A DNA stretch of 64,000 bases from Ichthyophthirius multifiliis (lineage: Eukaryota > Ciliophora > Oligohymenophorea > Hymenostomatida): assembly GCF_000220395.1 (NCBI RefSeq), contig NW_004086294.1, positions 1-64,000 of the forward strand, read 5' to 3'. Of the stretch, positions 62,386-64,000 are shown one piece after another; within the stretch, counting starts at the first letter, position 1; each line of letters opens with the position of its first letter. The notes under the pieces are model-generated. The model made no database searches. It was not told the origin of the DNA and saw only the letters and a list, made by a program, of their open reading frames with translations. The position numbers and the translations under genes are program-made.

Positions 62386-63871
62386 TCATTTTTATTAAGA
62401 AATATTTTCAATTTTTCTCGACGTAGATTTATTATGTGAATTATCTATATTAGATATTTCATCTTGACTAATTTCTTCAGAAATATCATTCGAATCTTCT
62501 ACACTATTGTTTACTTCTTCAGTTTTATTATTTACTTTATTACCAATATCTAAGTTTTCAGGTATTTTATTATTATTTTAGGTAGAATTTCTTTTTTATT
62601 CTAACATACTAATAATTTTGCATGATAAAAGTGCTATAAGTAGTATTAATATTAACAAAAATAGACCTAAATAGGCTTTAAAAATATTTGTTTAGTAAAA
62701 AAGCTTAATATTCTGAATTTTAGGATTAGCAAAGCCTATTCTATTTTATTCATTATCAAAAATAGTATAGTATTTTTTTAATAAAATACTTCCTATTTAA
62801 ATAATATTCTCATTTTCACTTTAAGATGGATATATTTTTAAATAAACATGGTTTTAGGCTATATTATATATATTGTATTATATATAGTCTTCAGGTTATA
62901 TTTTAAAAAACTTAGTTTCTTTTTTTCCTAGTTTTAACCAAAAAGTAGGGTATTTTTAGATGCTCTTTTCATTACAAATTATGCTTTTTTGATTTTTAAA
63001 TTAACAGTCTAGTTAAAAATCTTTATTGAAAATTTAAATCAATAAAGGAATATCTTCTTTTGGGAAAATTATGTTTTATTCGTTTATGTTTAAAAGGATG
63101 TTTTAGCCTTTAAAATTTTTTAAAAATTATATTTAGTCTAAATATTAAAGTTTATATTCGGAAATTTCTATTTGCCATTTCTCAATTTTAGGCTGGAGTT
63201 ATATATAATGAATATCGCCGAGGATATTTTCAGGCTAAAAGCCACCTAGAGTAAGAAAATTCTAATCTTCGCAATTATTTCCGTTGCTTATATATATGGA
63301 GAATATATTGTTGCTTATTATACCTTTTTTTTACATTAAATTTAATATGTTTTAATCTTATTATATATTCTGTCTTCCTAAACCTTATATTTTTTATAAT
63401 TATTAATATAAGTATATAATTAATTATATATATACCTAATATTCCTTATGTTTACATTTAATTTTAAGATTCTATTTAATTTATTAACATAAATTTATAT
63501 AAAATTGATTCATCATTATTATTTTCATTAAAATATATTTAATCTTATATAAATTTGCCTGTTATTTTAATTTAATCGTATTATATTTATTATTAATCGT
63601 TCTAATCTTAAAAAAAACACCCTTCTTTTTTAGAACAGTCATATTTTTTCCAAAGGTTTATATCTTTACAATTTTTACAATTTATATCAGGAATGCAGGT
63701 AGTTGAAAAAACAGTGTTTATTTATAAATTAAAAGGCTGTTTTTATTTTCCGAAAAATAATTATGTATTATAAAAAGTATCTTAAAAATTATTTATTTTT
63801 AATGTTATTTTCTTGTTATGTTAAGTGTATATTAAACATAATAATGATAATAATATTAAGTATTTAATCAT
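62386..63871 (-). CDS. Membrane-anchored aspartic-protease-like protein lacking both catalytic Asp
   Basis: Pepsin-family (A1) fold with signal peptide (M-I-K-Y-L-I-L-L-S-L-L-C-L-I from ATG 63871), a C-terminal membrane helix (L-G-L-F-L-L-I-L-I-L-L-I-A-L-L) and an acidic tail ending at TGA 62386. Family landmarks: Y-N-T-Q-L-F-F-G-K-Q, I-T-G-K-F-I-Q-D, G-I-L-G-L-G-R-Q across an intron (about 63375-63435), F-L-T-L-G-G-F, K-W-Q-I-E-I-S, and G-S-I-L-L-K-K-Y-Y-T-I-F-D with N-R-I-G-F-A. The two D-T/S-G catalytic motifs are lost: the first reads I-N-T-V-F-S-T-T-C-I-P, the second L-L-N-I-N-E-Q-N-I-I-F-P. It should have no protease activity. About 478 residues, frame intact. Possible roles are binding or chaperoning of a secreted partner; that is inference. 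Confidence 0.85.
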
Positions 63872-64000
63872 TTATTTTTTTGTAAATAATATATAACAAT
63901 TATTTTATTTAAAGTAAAAAATAGTAATATAAATATTTTAAAAAAAAAATAATAAAATAATATATAAATATATATTTATATATATTTATATAAATTTATT
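63872..64000. other. A/T spacer upstream of the aspartic-protease-like gene
   Basis: Pure A/T to the window edge. Confidence 0.5.

Noticed and set aside
1-64000. tRNA, rRNA, telomere (CCCCAA) repeats, CRISPR or transposon
   Set aside because: No G/C-richer cloverleaf-like island, no rRNA-like block, no C4A2 repeat and no inverted-repeat element or transposase motif was seen. A tRNA could be missed without a covariance-model search.

Overview
This window looks like macronuclear (somatic) DNA of an oligohymenophorean ciliate. The coding regions are full of in-frame TAA and TAG where homologues have Gln, and every complete gene closes on TGA. That is the ciliate nuclear code (table 6), so a standard-code translation breaks nearly every gene into fragments. 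The A+T content is extreme (by eye above 80%). Genes are compact, introns are short GT...AG and almost pure A+T, and intergenic DNA is A/T runs and (AT)n. The composition resembles Ichthyophthirius multifiliis more than Tetrahymena, but species is an inference. No telomere repeat, rRNA, tRNA or transposon was recognised.

Layout. 1-12 kb: N/Q-rich protein (cut by the edge), WD40 protein, p24 cargo receptor, TFIIS, AGC-like kinase, ankyrin protein, RING-CH plus FHA protein. 12-21 kb: Glu-Gln repeat protein, two frameshifted hypothetical genes and an ULK-like kinase. 21-29 kb: secreted alpha-carbonic-anhydrase-like protein without two zinc ligands, IFT56 with an internal tandem duplication, a hypothetical gene and a CK1 kinase. 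29-40 kb: long coiled-coil protein, YIF1, a TM9 (nonaspanin) protein and 2-oxoglutarate dehydrogenase E1. 40-50 kb: SAP30-like protein, RNF170-like E3, sphingolipid desaturase, UBE2W-like E2, MsrB, hypothetical. 51-64 kb: PA-domain membrane protein, a second E2, a SAPS-domain protein, MRT4, a kinase-like protein and an aspartic-protease-like membrane protein that lacks both catalytic aspartates.

The genes are not an operon; they are a normal mix on both strands. Several belong to the secretory route (p24, YIF1, TM9, PA-domain protein, desaturase, RNF170), several to ubiquitin transfer (two E2s, RNF170, RING-CH/FHA) and several to signalling (AGC, ULK and CK1 kinases, SAPS). I saw no multi-gene system that looks new. 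The most notable items are three degenerate enzymes (carbonic anhydrase, aspartic protease, kinase) and the IFT56 duplication.

The reading frame of many genes jumps by one base, often at a homopolymer run, each time as if about one base were missing. I read these mostly as sequence or assembly errors. All gene models here were made by hand-translation with TGA as the only stop; start codons and intron edges are marked where doubtful.
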